A DNA stretch of 23,269 nucleotides from Candidatus Gastranaerophilales bacterium (GCA_028694275.1 JAQUTS010000008.1:1-23269), one strand, 5' to 3'. Numbered from the stretch's first letter, positions 1 through 7,728 are shown. Numbers and translations: made by a program. Notes: generated by a model not told the origin, from the letters alone.

Positions 1-342
1 ATCCATAGGATCGCACATTGCAACGGTCAAAACATCTTCAATTTTGAATAAAGGTATAACTCTGTATTTTTTGGCATCAACTGCGGCAATATACCCCAAA
101 AGCCTCTCATCAAGCGTATAATCATCGAGGTTTACATAAGGAATATGGAGCTTTGTCTCAATAAATTTGAGTAAGTCTTCTTCTGTCAAAACATTTGATT
201 TGATAAGTGCTTGAGCCAAATTGACTCTTTGTGCCTGAGAAATTTCTTGCGCTCTTGTCAATTCATCATAAGTAACAAGGCCCTCTTTGACGAGATCGTG
301 TTTTAGCTTTTCTACCGTTTTGTTGGTCAAAATCTCTTGCAT
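1..342 (-). CDS. pilB: Type IV pilus assembly / type II secretion ATPase, N-terminal part (PilB/GspE-like), partial
   Basis: Only the first 114 residues lie in the window; the gene runs off the left edge. The piece looks like the MshEN-type N-terminal domain of PilB/GspE/MshE ATPases: a helical stretch with AQALIKSNVLTEEDLLKF, then HIPYVNLDDY, and a strand region around RVIPLFKIEDVLTVAMCDP. In this family the domain precedes the hexameric ATPase that drives pilin polymerisation at the inner membrane, and in MshE and some PilBs it binds cyclic di-GMP. The start ATG (342-340) overlaps the stop of the upstream regulator as TGATG, so translation is probably coupled. The ATPase core (Walker A and B) is not visible, so PilB versus GspE cannot be separated; PilB is inferred from the two-component neighbours. 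Confidence 0.8.
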   Translation of the reverse strand, partial: MQEILTNKTVEKLKHDLVKEGLVTYDELTRAQEISQAQRVNLAQALIKSNVLTEEDLLKFIETKLHIPYVNLDDYTLDERLLGYIAAVDAKKYRVIPLFKIEDVLTVAMCDPMD

Positions 343-710
343 CACTCACCTAAGTATTTTTTAACTTTGTTAACTACGGCTTCTATATCAAAAGGTTTTG
401 TAATATATTCATTTGCGCCTGTTTCTTCGCCAATGAGCTTGTCCTCATCTTGGGATCTTGCTGTCACCATCAAAATCGGAATGTCTTTGTATTTGGCATC
501 AAATTTGAGTAAACGACAAACTTTGTAACCATTTATTTTTGGCATCATAACATCAAGAATCATCAAATCAGGTTTGACTTCTTTGGCCAAAGCAAGAGCT
601 TCTTCACCATCATAAGCCACTTTGCAGTTATATCCTTCTGCCTGAAACATAAATTGCAGCGTTTCTACAATATCGGCTTCATCATCAGCAATCAAAATTG
701 TCTTTGGCAT
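342..710 (-). CDS. Single-domain response regulator (CheY-like receiver)
   Basis: A 122-residue protein consisting only of a receiver domain. The acidic pair D9-D10 (ILIADDEAD), phosphoacceptor D53 (MILDVMMPK), switch residue T83 (MVTAR) and lysine K105 (ITKPFD) are all present, so it should be phosphorylatable. With no output domain it presumably acts by protein contact. The start was set at ATG 710 because AAGGGG sits eight bases upstream; a longer reading from TTG at 737 would overlap the kinase gene and lacks such a site. It lies 13 bases after the kinase stop and overlaps the pilus ATPase start by one base, so one transcript probably encodes all three. The likely phosphodonor is the neighbouring kinase and a likely target is the pilus machinery; both are inferences. 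Confidence 0.9.
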   Translation of the reverse strand: MPKTILIADDEADIVETLQFMFQAEGYNCKVAYDGEEALALAKEVKPDLMILDVMMPKINGYKVCRLLKFDAKYKDIPILMVTARSQDEDKLIGEETGANEYITKPFDIEAVVNKVKKYLGE

Positions 711-723
711 ATAAAACCCCTTT

Positions 724-2769
724 TCACACCAACTCAATCAAATTTTCTGCTACTCTTTGCAACAATTCATCAGAATTTATCGCATCATCAGGATAAATAA
801 CTCCTCCTAATTTAATATTATACGTGAAGTTTTGAGAGATTATTAGTTCCTTAATTTTTTGCAATAAAATATCAAGAGCCATTTTGTTGGCATCGGGCAA
901 CACAATATGCATCGTTGCTGAATTTGAGGAACTTTGAGTGAAAATTCGAGCCTTGTCATATTTAGTTACAATATTGGAATTGCCCACAAATTCATCAATA
1001 AAAGCTTGTCCGCCTTCTTCCAAAACCTCTACCAAAGCAAGGCCTGCGTGATTTTGCTTTGCATTTTGGATGAGTTTGTCTATTTCCAAAATAAATATAT
1101 TCTCCTCAGTCGCCGTTGGTATCAAAAAAGAAAACTCAGACCCGAGTCCGACTTCTGAATCAACCCAAATACAACCGCGATGAGCCTCAACGAGCTGTCT
1201 TGCAATAGAAAGCCCAAGCCCTGTGCCGCCTACTTTTCTGACAAGAGCACTCTCAATTTGCTGAAACTTATCAAAAACTTTCGGCAAATCATCCGCCGCA
1301 ATGCCGATACCTGTGTCTTTAACAGAAATTTTGACATAGCCGCCTTTTAAAGCAGGATTACATTTTTTGATTTCTTCATCAGTTGCATCTTTGGCAGAAA
1401 TCTTTATCTCGCCTTCTTCAGGAGTAAACTTGACCGCGTTTGAAACAAGATTAGACAAAACCTGCTCAATTCTGTCCAAATCCCCATACGCATCATCAAG
1501 ATTTTGGCTCAAATCGAGATTAAGATTGATGTTTTTTTCTTGAGCACTGGCCAAAAACGTAGCATACACATCCTCAAAAGATGTTTTAGCATTGAATTTT
1601 TCGAAGCGAAAATCCATCTTACCCGCCTCAATTTTTGACAAATCCAAAAGATCATTAATAATACCTGAAAGCCTTGTTACATTTCTGCTTGCCATGTTTA
1701 AAAAATTCGCCATAGGAGCAGGAAGCTCGCCTGATTTTCCGCTAAGGATAATTTTGAGAGAATTTTTGATAGCAGTCAAAGGCGTGCGCAGCTCATGCGA
1801 TACAATCGAAATGAATTCTGATTTGAGCTGTTCGAGTTTTTCAAGTTTTTTGTTGGTGTTTTGGAGTTCCTCATACAAATTGGCACTCTCCAAAGGAAGA
1901 GAAACTTGTTTGACCAAAGTCTGAAAACAAGTTGCATCTTCTTGAGAAAATTTTTCGTCACGAAAAACCTCAACCATCCCAAAAAAGTTATCAGCAGTAC
2001 TGATTGGCGAAAATAACGTATCAAAATCAACAATTTTGATATCGAAATTTCCATCCGAATGCTTGGACGCTTTTGATACTTGAATATCATCAATATTAAA
2101 GTCAAAAGGACATTTGCGGTCGTGAAAAAGATTCTTATAATTAAGCATCATCCGGAGCTTGATAGCCGCCTCAAGACGCTCTGAGACAGGATGAAGAGAA
2201 TTGATAACAAGAGTAACATCATCATCTGAAACAAGTAAAATTGCACACATCGCAAAACTTATACTACGCTCAAAGCCTTCTCTCATAACGTCAATGAGCT
2301 TTTGCTTGTCCAAAGTCCCTGCCAATTGCGAACTCGTATCATACATAACATTCAATTGATAAAGGCTGCGCGCAAGTTCTGAGGTTTTGGAAAAAATCAT
2401 ATCAAGACGTTTTTTTGTACGAAGATGCGCATTGACACTTGAGAGCAAAACCTCATTAGAGAAGGGTTTTACCACATATCCATCAACCCTGCTCAAAGCA
2501 TCGGGAAGGATTTTTTTGCCATCAGTAATCAACAAAAGCTGGATGTCATCGCTTTGAGAATAAAGCTTGAGATTATTGCACAATACCTGAACATCCACAC
2601 CGTCAAAATCCATATCCACAAGCACAACATCAGGAGCAAACTGCGTTACGACAAAGTCTATTTCTTGCTTATCTTTTGCCAACTCAAATTTGTAATCGTT
2701 TTGAACAAAAACATCGGAACATTTTTGGGTCAAATTATCGTCTTGTGTGATTAAAAGTATTTTTTCCAT
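724..2769 (-). CDS. Hybrid sensor histidine kinase: receiver - GAF-like - HisKA - HATPase - degenerate GGDEF-like tail
   Basis: A 681-residue soluble kinase with no membrane segment. Residues 1-116 form a receiver domain (D10-D11, D52, T82, K101). About 131-298 looks like a GAF sensor domain. The HisKA dimerisation helix carries the phospho-histidine H325 in IVSHELRTPLTAIKN. The ATPase domain has N444 (SNAVKFTP), the DTGIGI box at 485-490 and GGTGLGLSIA at 514-523. After the kinase core a further 130 residues end in IKLGGVIYPDDAINSDELLQR, which resembles the final strand and helix of a GGDEF domain, but no GGDEF signature is present, so cyclase activity is unlikely. Beginning with a receiver suggests it is itself a phosphorelay intermediate. 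No clear Shine-Dalgarno precedes ATG 2769. It heads the operon with the CheY-like gene and pilB. Confidence 0.92.
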   Translation of the reverse strand: MEKILLITQDDNLTQKCSDVFVQNDYKFELAKDKQEIDFVVTQFAPDVVLVDMDFDGVDVQVLCNNLKLYSQSDDIQLLLITDGKKILPDALSRVDGYVVKPFSNEVLLSSVNAHLRTKKRLDMIFSKTSELARSLYQLNVMYDTSSQLAGTLDKQKLIDVMREGFERSISFAMCAILLVSDDDVTLVINSLHPVSERLEAAIKLRMMLNYKNLFHDRKCPFDFNIDDIQVSKASKHSDGNFDIKIVDFDTLFSPISTADNFFGMVEVFRDEKFSQEDATCFQTLVKQVSLPLESANLYEELQNTNKKLEKLEQLKSEFISIVSHELRTPLTAIKNSLKIILSGKSGELPAPMANFLNMASRNVTRLSGIINDLLDLSKIEAGKMDFRFEKFNAKTSFEDVYATFLASAQEKNINLNLDLSQNLDDAYGDLDRIEQVLSNLVSNAVKFTPEEGEIKISAKDATDEEIKKCNPALKGGYVKISVKDTGIGIAADDLPKVFDKFQQIESALVRKVGGTGLGLSIARQLVEAHRGCIWVDSEVGLGSEFSFLIPTATEENIFILEIDKLIQNAKQNHAGLALVEVLEEGGQAFIDEFVGNSNIVTKYDKARIFTQSSSNSATMHIVLPDANKMALDILLQKIKELIISQNFTYNIKLGGVIYPDDAINSDELLQRVAENLIELV

Positions 2770-2840
2770 AAGGATATTTTAGCAAAAAACCAAAGTCTTG
2801 TCTTGAATATGTAGATTTGGACTGCAAGCTGAAAGAACCA

Positions 2841-2868
2841 TATATATTGATTTTTTATTTAATGTAAA
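2841..2868 (-). promoter_or_regulatory. Candidate sigma-70 promoter for the kinase operon
   Basis: On the minus strand TTTACA (2868-2863) is followed after 16 bases by TATATA (2846-2841), about 65 bases before the kinase start. The region is very AT-rich, so a chance match is possible. Confidence 0.35.
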
Positions 2869-2885
2869 GATATATTAAATATAAT
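2847..2885 (+). promoter_or_regulatory. Candidate promoter reading rightwards into the intergenic region
   Basis: TTGATT (2847-2852) lies 18 bases before TATATT (2871-2876), and a perfect TATAAT follows at 2880-2885. It overlaps the divergent kinase promoter candidate. Nothing downstream on this strand encodes a protein before a terminator-like hairpin at 3046-3084. High AT content lowers confidence. Confidence 0.3.
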
Positions 2886-2889
2886 ATAT

Positions 2890-3084
2890 ACAAAATGCAT
2901 CCAATTTAGCAATCTTTTATATCGCGCTGTTTTTATATAAGTGTAAAGAGGAATAAAACAAGTAAGAGGCAAGTCACCTAAAAGATTTTAACCAACCAAC
3001 ACACACCGACATACCTTTCACTAACCGCTTAGAGGAGTCAAAAAAGACTTCAACCGATTTCCCACAAAGAAGTCGGTTTTTTTT
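2890..3084 (+). ncRNA. Possible orphan small RNA (boundaries approximate)
   Basis: Between a promoter-like sequence (2847-2885) and a terminator-like hairpin with eight T's (ends 3084) there is no convincing ORF. The central part, about 2990-3027, is rich in C and A with little G (ACCAACCAACACACACC), a composition typical of single-stranded RNA regions. A G-rich AGAGGAG follows at about 3031. It does not resemble tRNA, SRP RNA or tmRNA to my eye. The 5' end is inferred only from promoter-like boxes. It could instead be non-transcribed spacer. Confidence 0.35.
3046..3084 (+). terminator. Rho-independent terminator-like hairpin with T tract
   Basis: Two mutually exclusive stems share one 3' arm: GACTTC (3046-3051) can pair with GAAGTC (3069-3074), or AACCGA (3052-3057) with TCGGTT (3073-3078). 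Eight T's follow at 3077-3084. No protein gene on this strand ends nearby, so it implies a non-coding transcript. Confidence 0.55.
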
Positions 3085-3260
3085 ATGCGAGCAAAACGAG
3101 CCTTAAGGATGTGAAAAACAGTTGAAATATGGATTTTAGCTGTTTTGAAACTGGACTGCGTAATTTTGACGGGAGTAAAACTCGCCTTGCGAAAGCCACG
3201 ATGTAGTGAAGGTTTTGCTTAGTAAAACCAAAACGTAGTGAAGTGGGTTGAGCTGTCAAA
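3085..3260. repeat. Decayed short repeats and small hairpins
   Basis: GTAGTGAAG occurs at 3203-3211 and again at 3235-3243, a 32-base period. Between them GGTTTT (3211-3216) and AAAACC (3224-3229) can form a small hairpin. Related units of the form GAGTAAAACTC and CGAGCAAAACGAG lie just upstream. They resemble remnants of a dispersed intergenic repeat. The stretch 3261-3334 shows nothing else I can name. Confidence 0.35.
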
Positions 3261-3334
3261 TATTACAAGACAATTTCAGAATTTTACAATTTTGTATGCC
3301 TTGCTCGGGCAGAGAAAGGTGTTTTTGTTCAATC

Positions 3335-3832
3335 CTACTTCTTCTCAGTCACAATAAAAAGCCCGACCAAATCATCAAGTTCGGCGGAGGTTTTTTTGTA
3401 TGATTTAATTTGAGATTCGAATTTTTTTATTTTGGCTTTAGATTCTTCAATATCGCTCATACAAGTGCGAATATTGCCGTTAATACTCTCTTGCACGCCT
3501 TTGGCTTCTGAGATGAGGTCTTTCATAGAAATCCCCATTGCTTCCATTGTCTGCTTGATAATGATAGCACCTGTTTGCTTGGAAACATCAGCCGGAAGCG
3601 TATTTACAAGCTTAATCAACTTTGTGACGTTATCAGAAAGAGTCAAATCATCAGAAGATTGAGCACTAAAAACAGGCTTGGGTTCAGGCGTTTTTATCTC
3701 AACCTTTTCTTCTTTAAAAGTAATCGGTTCTTCAATAAAATCACCGTCTTCATCCGTTTGGTTTTGCAACGCTTCAACGAGCTTGAGCCCCAGTCCATCA
3801 GCCAATGTGTGCTCTAAATCTTTTTCTTCCAT
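3335..3832 (-). CDS. Hypothetical coiled-coil protein
   Basis: A 165-residue soluble protein of no family I can name. It has an acidic, probably disordered N-terminal half (about 1-65, many E, D and P) and a helical C-terminal half. The latter contains TLPADVSKQTGAIIIKQTME (79-98) and AMGISMKDLISEAKGV, then a charged heptad-like helix at about 115-155 and a hydrophobic end (LVGLFIV). This looks like a short oligomerising coiled coil with a flexible tail. The ATG at 3832 is preferred because AAGGGG sits seven bases upstream; a TTG two codons earlier would leave almost no spacing. A good promoter precedes it, so it is probably monocistronic despite following hisD by 67 bases. No function is assigned. 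Confidence 0.75.
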   Translation of the reverse strand: MEEKDLEHTLADGLGLKLVEALQNQTDEDGDFIEEPITFKEEKVEIKTPEPKPVFSAQSSDDLTLSDNVTKLIKLVNTLPADVSKQTGAIIIKQTMEAMGISMKDLISEAKGVQESINGNIRTCMSDIEESKAKIKKFESQIKSYKKTSAELDDLVGLFIVTEKK

Positions 3833-3860
3833 CGTCAAACCCCTTATGTGTATTAAAAAT

Positions 3861-3889
3861 ATTATATTAAATTTTTAAAAGTTTGTCAT
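3861..3889 (-). promoter_or_regulatory. Promoter of the coiled-coil protein gene
   Basis: On the minus strand ATGACA (3889-3884) and a perfect TATAAT (3866-3861) are 17 bases apart. Predicted transcription starts near 3854, about 20 bases before the ATG at 3832. Confidence 0.6.
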
Positions 3890-3899
3890 CTAAACAAAA

Positions 3900-5141
3900 T
3901 TATGGCTTCTTTCTCAAATCAGCAGAAAGCTTGTGCGCCATAAGTCCCTCTGTGTTTGCCATAATTGATGCAATATGGCATAATTCAGAGCCTCTTGGCA
4001 CCTGTTGAAATGTCTGGATTTTGATAAAATCAAACACACTCAACCCACCGTTATAACGAGCGACCCCATTAGTCGGCAAAACATGATTTGTACCTGAACA
4101 ATAATCACCAAGGACTTCTGCTGAGTAACTGCCGATAAACAACGAGCCGTAATTAGTAAATTTGGGCATCCATTCATCAGCATCCTCAAAACAAATTTCC
4201 AAATGCTCGGGTGCTTTTTTGTTTGCAATTTCAACAGCCTGATCAAAATCACTGACAAGTATAGCTGTTGATTGTGCAATTGACTGAGCTGCGATATCTG
4301 CTGTTGCAAGACTTGGCAAAAATTCTGCGATTTTTAGCTCAACTTGCTTGATAAAATCCTCAGATGTACTCACAAGATAAGCCCTCGCATCCAAATCATG
4401 CTCGCATTGCGCCAGCATATCTGCCGCCACAAATGATGGTTTTGATGTTTCATCAGCAATTATCATAACTTCTGATGGGCCTGCCAAAAAATCTATCCCG
4501 CACACGCCGTATACTTCTTTTTTGGCCGCGGTCACGTATTTATTGCCGGGGCCTGTGATTTTATCCACCTTCGGAATAGTCTCTGTGCCATATGCCATAG
4601 CCGCAATTGCCTGAACTCCGCCCACTCTAAAAATCCTATCCGCACCCGCCAAATGAGCCGCAGCAACAGTTTCGGGTTTTATTTTGGGTGAGCACACAAT
4701 GACCTCTTTGACCCCTGCAACTTTGGCAGGAACAACTGACATAATTGCAGATGAAGGAAGAGGATAATTGCCACCAGGAACATAAGCCCCCGCTCTTTCA
4801 AGAGGAATGATACTATGCCCCAAAATTGCACCGTTAAGCTCCATTTCGACATTATTAATGCTCAAAAACTGCCTTTGTGCGAAGGCTTTGACGTTTTTGA
4901 GAGATTTTTTGATAGCATCAATCACATCGGGCGATACAAGTTTTATCGCTTCTTCAATTTCACTTGGAGTAAGTTCAAGTGCTTGAATATCCCCATCGCC
5001 AAATCGGCGCGAATATTCAATAACAGCCTCATCACCGCGAAGTTTGACATCTTTGATTATTTCAACAACAGAATCTATACCCTCAAAATCCTGATAGGCA
5101 AAAAAATCATCGCTTAAATTTTCATAAGTTGTTATTTTCAT
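3900..5141 (-). CDS. hisD: Histidinol dehydrogenase
   Basis: A 413-residue cytoplasmic enzyme of the usual family length. It performs the last two steps of histidine synthesis, oxidising L-histidinol to histidine with two NAD+ and a zinc ion. Family landmarks are intact: GAYVPGGNYPLPS, KITGPGNKYV, and FLAGPSEVMIIAD. By comparison with the E. coli enzyme the zinc ligands are Q245 and H248 (AQCEHDLDA), D346 (GDYCSGTNHVLPT) and H403 (AHKLSAD). The catalytic pair is E312-H313 (APEHLEI). Its ATG overlaps the stop of the upstream hisA-hisI-hisE fusion as ATGA (5141-5138), so the two are co-translated. No other his genes lie in the window. The identification is secure. Confidence 0.98.
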   Translation of the reverse strand: MKITTYENLSDDFFAYQDFEGIDSVVEIIKDVKLRGDEAVIEYSRRFGDGDIQALELTPSEIEEAIKLVSPDVIDAIKKSLKNVKAFAQRQFLSINNVEMELNGAILGHSIIPLERAGAYVPGGNYPLPSSAIMSVVPAKVAGVKEVIVCSPKIKPETVAAAHLAGADRIFRVGGVQAIAAMAYGTETIPKVDKITGPGNKYVTAAKKEVYGVCGIDFLAGPSEVMIIADETSKPSFVAADMLAQCEHDLDARAYLVSTSEDFIKQVELKIAEFLPSLATADIAAQSIAQSTAILVSDFDQAVEIANKKAPEHLEICFEDADEWMPKFTNYGSLFIGSYSAEVLGDYCSGTNHVLPTNGVARYNGGLSVFDFIKIQTFQQVPRGSELCHIASIMANTEGLMAHKLSADLRKKP

Positions 5142-6367
5142 TTTCTTCTTGAATCCAAATTGTTCAAAACTTCTTGTGGTGTGACGTTATGTTTGGCCAT
5201 CAAAGTCAAGACAAAATACGTCAAATCAGCTGCTTCCCAGCCAAGATCATCTTCACCGTTCTCAAAATCCACTACTTCGTTTGCTTCTTCCAGAATTTTT
5301 GAATTCAAAAAATCTTTATCACGGAATAATTTGGTCGTGAAAGATTTTTCGGGAAGATTATTTTTGCGTTCAATAAGCAAATCATACAAATCTTCAATAA
5401 CAAAATCCCTATCCTCAAAGCAGGTAAATCTGCCAAGATGACAAGCAGGGCCGTGTTGTTCGACTTTGTAGAGCAAAGTATCATGATCACAATCAAATTT
5501 GGCACTGACGAGTTTTTGGGTGTTTCCTGATGTCTCACCTTTTGTCCATAATTCATTGCGAGAACGCGAAAAATAAGTCGACTTGCCTGTTTTAAGAGAT
5601 TTCAAAACAGCATCTTTATTACTGTATGCAAGCATAAGAACCTGTTTGGTTTTGATATCTTGAACAATCGTCGGGATAAGTCCGTCTTGTTTTTCAAAAT
5701 CCAAAACAGAAATGAATGCATCTTCAAGGCTCAAAGCCCCTGTATAAATTGCCATTCCAAGCTGCGATGAAATGTTCATTTTTTCAAGCTTAACTATTTC
5801 ATCGACAGTACAGATTCCGCCTGCGGCAGTTATTGGGTTGTGAGTGATTTTTGAGATTTTTTCGATGGCGTCAAGATCTGTGCCGCCCATCATTCCTTCT
5901 TTTTCAACAATGGTATAAAGATACCCGCAACATAGTCCATCAAAGCGTTTTACCCATTCATCAGGCGTTTCGCCTGTTGATTCCGCCCATCCTTTTTTCA
6001 CCACTTGACCGTTTTTTGAATCAATTGCAACGATGAGTCTGTCTTTGGGTAACTTTGAGAGAAATTCTTCTGTAGCGGCAGTGCCGATGATGAGTTTTTT
6101 GGCACCGTATGTTATAAGCCTTTGGGCTTTTTCTATATCACGAATCCCGCCACCTACTCGACACGTATACTTGGCGCAAAGTTTTTTGATAAGTTCTTCA
6201 TTATCGCCCTTACCCATCGCCGCATCAAGGTCAATGACCGCAATCTCACCGAATCTTGAAAAATACTCAGCAAGTTCAAAAACATCTTCTCTTTCAAGAA
6301 TTTTTTTCTCTCCCTGCTCTAATTGAACAGCTTTTCCATCCATTATATCTATACTTGGAATAATCAT
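5138..6367 (-). CDS. hisAIE: HisA-HisI-HisE fusion: ProFAR isomerase / phosphoribosyl-AMP cyclohydrolase / phosphoribosyl-ATP pyrophosphohydrolase
   Basis: One 409-residue chain holding three consecutive enzymes of histidine synthesis. Residues 1-225 are HisA, a TIM barrel with both catalytic aspartates (D7 in IPSIDIMDG, D116 in VAIDSKNG) and the phosphate-binding CRVGGGIRD and AAGGICTVDE loops. Residues about 229-320 are HisI, with WTKGETSG, the metal motif DCDHD (292-296) and cysteines C293, C309 and C316 expected to bind zinc. Residues about 325-409 are HisE, with KILEEANEVVDF and WEAADLTYF. HisI-HisE fusions are common; attaching HisA in front is unusual. The order along the chain is the reverse of the pathway. 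No stop or frameshift separates the parts and the linkers are short. AAGG lies eight bases before the ATG, and a TATAAT at 6401-6396 may be its -10 box. Confidence 0.96.
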   Translation of the reverse strand: MIIPSIDIMDGKAVQLEQGEKKILEREDVFELAEYFSRFGEIAVIDLDAAMGKGDNEELIKKLCAKYTCRVGGGIRDIEKAQRLITYGAKKLIIGTAATEEFLSKLPKDRLIVAIDSKNGQVVKKGWAESTGETPDEWVKRFDGLCCGYLYTIVEKEGMMGGTDLDAIEKISKITHNPITAAGGICTVDEIVKLEKMNISSQLGMAIYTGALSLEDAFISVLDFEKQDGLIPTIVQDIKTKQVLMLAYSNKDAVLKSLKTGKSTYFSRSRNELWTKGETSGNTQKLVSAKFDCDHDTLLYKVEQHGPACHLGRFTCFEDRDFVIEDLYDLLIERKNNLPEKSFTTKLFRDKDFLNSKILEEANEVVDFENGEDDLGWEAADLTYFVLTLMAKHNVTPQEVLNNLDSRRK

Positions 6368-6476
6368 TATTTAGCCTTCTTTCTAATACAGTGTAATTAT
6401 ACAATAAAAAAATCACGTAAAATCCGACGACATTTTTGTGCCGACAAATGATTTTTATTTATGAGCAAATATCTGA

Positions 6477-7625
6477 TTAAGCCACTACGCCGTCAATAAT
6501 TGCCATATAGGGCTTATCTGATTTCCACAAAACCAAATCGGCTTTTTTCCCCAAAGATAAAGAATGAGCTAAACCATAATGTCGCAAGGGATTCGTAGAT
6601 GCATATTTGATGAAAGAATCGAAATTTATCAATTTTTCTCTAACAAGACTCAATCCGATTTCATCAAGAAATTTGATACTTCCTGCGATTGTACCATTGC
6701 TGTTTAAAGCTTTGCCGTTTCTTATTATTATTTCTTGCCCTGCAAAAAAACCTCTTCCTTCTTTTGACCCTGCAATAGGGAGGCTGTCGCTTATGAGCAA
6801 AATCGAATCAGGTTTTTTGATTTTGAAAATAAGTTTTAAGGTTTCAACATCCACATGCGTACCATCAGCAATGACTTCGACAGCTACATCATCACGAAAC
6901 AAAGCATCTGATGTGATAGATGGTTTTCTGTGATTTATTGGTGCCATCGCATTAAAAAGATGGGTAACCTGGTGGATACCTACCATATCATCAGGTGAAG
7001 CTTCAGAGTGCCCGCCTGCAACTTTTACACCTTTTGATTTGAGATAGTTGGCAAATTCTTTACTTTTATCAAGTTCCGGCGCAATAGTTACCACCTTGAT
7101 AAAATCATCCTCAATAGTCTTATAATGTTCAATTGTAGGTCGTTTGAGATATTGCTCTTGATGAACTCCCTTATATCTGCCTGCAATATAAGGCCCTTCG
7201 AGGTGAATTCCTTCAATTTTGCACGCACCTTTAGGCGCAAGCGCGGCGACTTTTTTTATCTTTGCAATTGCTGTTTTGATCTCATCATCTGATGCGGTCA
7301 TAACAGTTGCCATAACTGAAGTTACGCCATGTTTTGGCAATTGAAAAAGAAGATTAAAAAGACTGTCTTCTGAAAAATCGTTAAAACAGCACCCATAAGC
7401 ACCATGCGTATGTGTATCAAAAAGACCTGTGGTAATCTTGCAAAAAGTCGCATCAACGACTTCTACCGATGCATCTTGTGGGATGTCTTTGATATCAAGA
7501 TCATTGTTGATACCGATTATTTTTCCGTTGTACAAAAGATAATCTTTGTCGCCGTTAATAACAGCGACTACCTCACAATTTGCGCCTTGCGGCAAGGTTT
7601 TTGTAAATTCTTTAACTAGGCTCAT
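6477..7625 (-). CDS. nagA: N-acetylglucosamine-6-phosphate deacetylase
   Basis: A 382-residue amidohydrolase removing acetate from GlcNAc-6-phosphate to give glucosamine-6-phosphate, in amino-sugar breakdown and cell-wall recycling. Visible motifs in order are H72-x-H74 (FDTHTHG), E143 (GIHLEGPYI), H206 (AGGHSEA), H222 (THLFNAM), ADGTHV and catalytic D280 (LISDSLPIAG). Length and motif order fit the family. No nagB or transporter is adjacent; hisAIE follows 109 bases downstream. Only a weak Shine-Dalgarno is seen before ATG 7625. A possible promoter (TTGCTT 7662-7657, 16 bases, TAATAT 7640-7635) would give a very short leader. The downstream spacer holds only a weak imperfect stem. Confidence 0.96.
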   Translation of the reverse strand: MSLVKEFTKTLPQGANCEVVAVINGDKDYLLYNGKIIGINNDLDIKDIPQDASVEVVDATFCKITTGLFDTHTHGAYGCCFNDFSEDSLFNLLFQLPKHGVTSVMATVMTASDDEIKTAIAKIKKVAALAPKGACKIEGIHLEGPYIAGRYKGVHQEQYLKRPTIEHYKTIEDDFIKVVTIAPELDKSKEFANYLKSKGVKVAGGHSEASPDDMVGIHQVTHLFNAMAPINHRKPSITSDALFRDDVAVEVIADGTHVDVETLKLIFKIKKPDSILLISDSLPIAGSKEGRGFFAGQEIIIRNGKALNSNGTIAGSIKFLDEIGLSLVREKLINFDSFIKYASTNPLRHYGLAHSLSLGKKADLVLWKSDKPYMAIIDGVVA

Positions 7626-7692
7626 AATAAGTTTATATTAGCACTTTTTAAACAATAAGCAAATGTAGTTTTTGGTGTATTCTTAAATATTT

Positions 7693-7728
7693 CAAAACAA
7701 AAAATAACTGCGGACGAGTGGTCCGCAG
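7693..7728 (-). terminator. Rho-independent terminator of the flagellin gene
   Basis: A perfect eight-base stem, CTGCGGAC (7708-7715) and GTCCGCAG (7721-7728), encloses a five-base loop. Read on the minus strand it is followed by TTATTTTTTG. It lies 77 bases after the flagellin stop and is by far the most GC-rich hairpin in the area. It would also separate flagellin transcription from nagA. Confidence 0.88.

Noticed and set aside
1592..1924. 110-codon open frame on the plus strand within the kinase gene
   Set aside because: It lies antisense to the conserved HisKA region and has no supporting start signals.
2890..3084. tRNA, SRP RNA or tmRNA
   Set aside because: No cloverleaf, CCA end, SRP loop motif or tag-peptide frame could be found.
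3203..3243. CRISPR array
   Set aside because: Only two nine-base copies with no long repeat and no cas genes.
6420..6470. nagA terminator
   Set aside because: The best stem (CGGCA with TGTCG, one G-U pair) is only five bases and the T-rich run is more than ten bases away.
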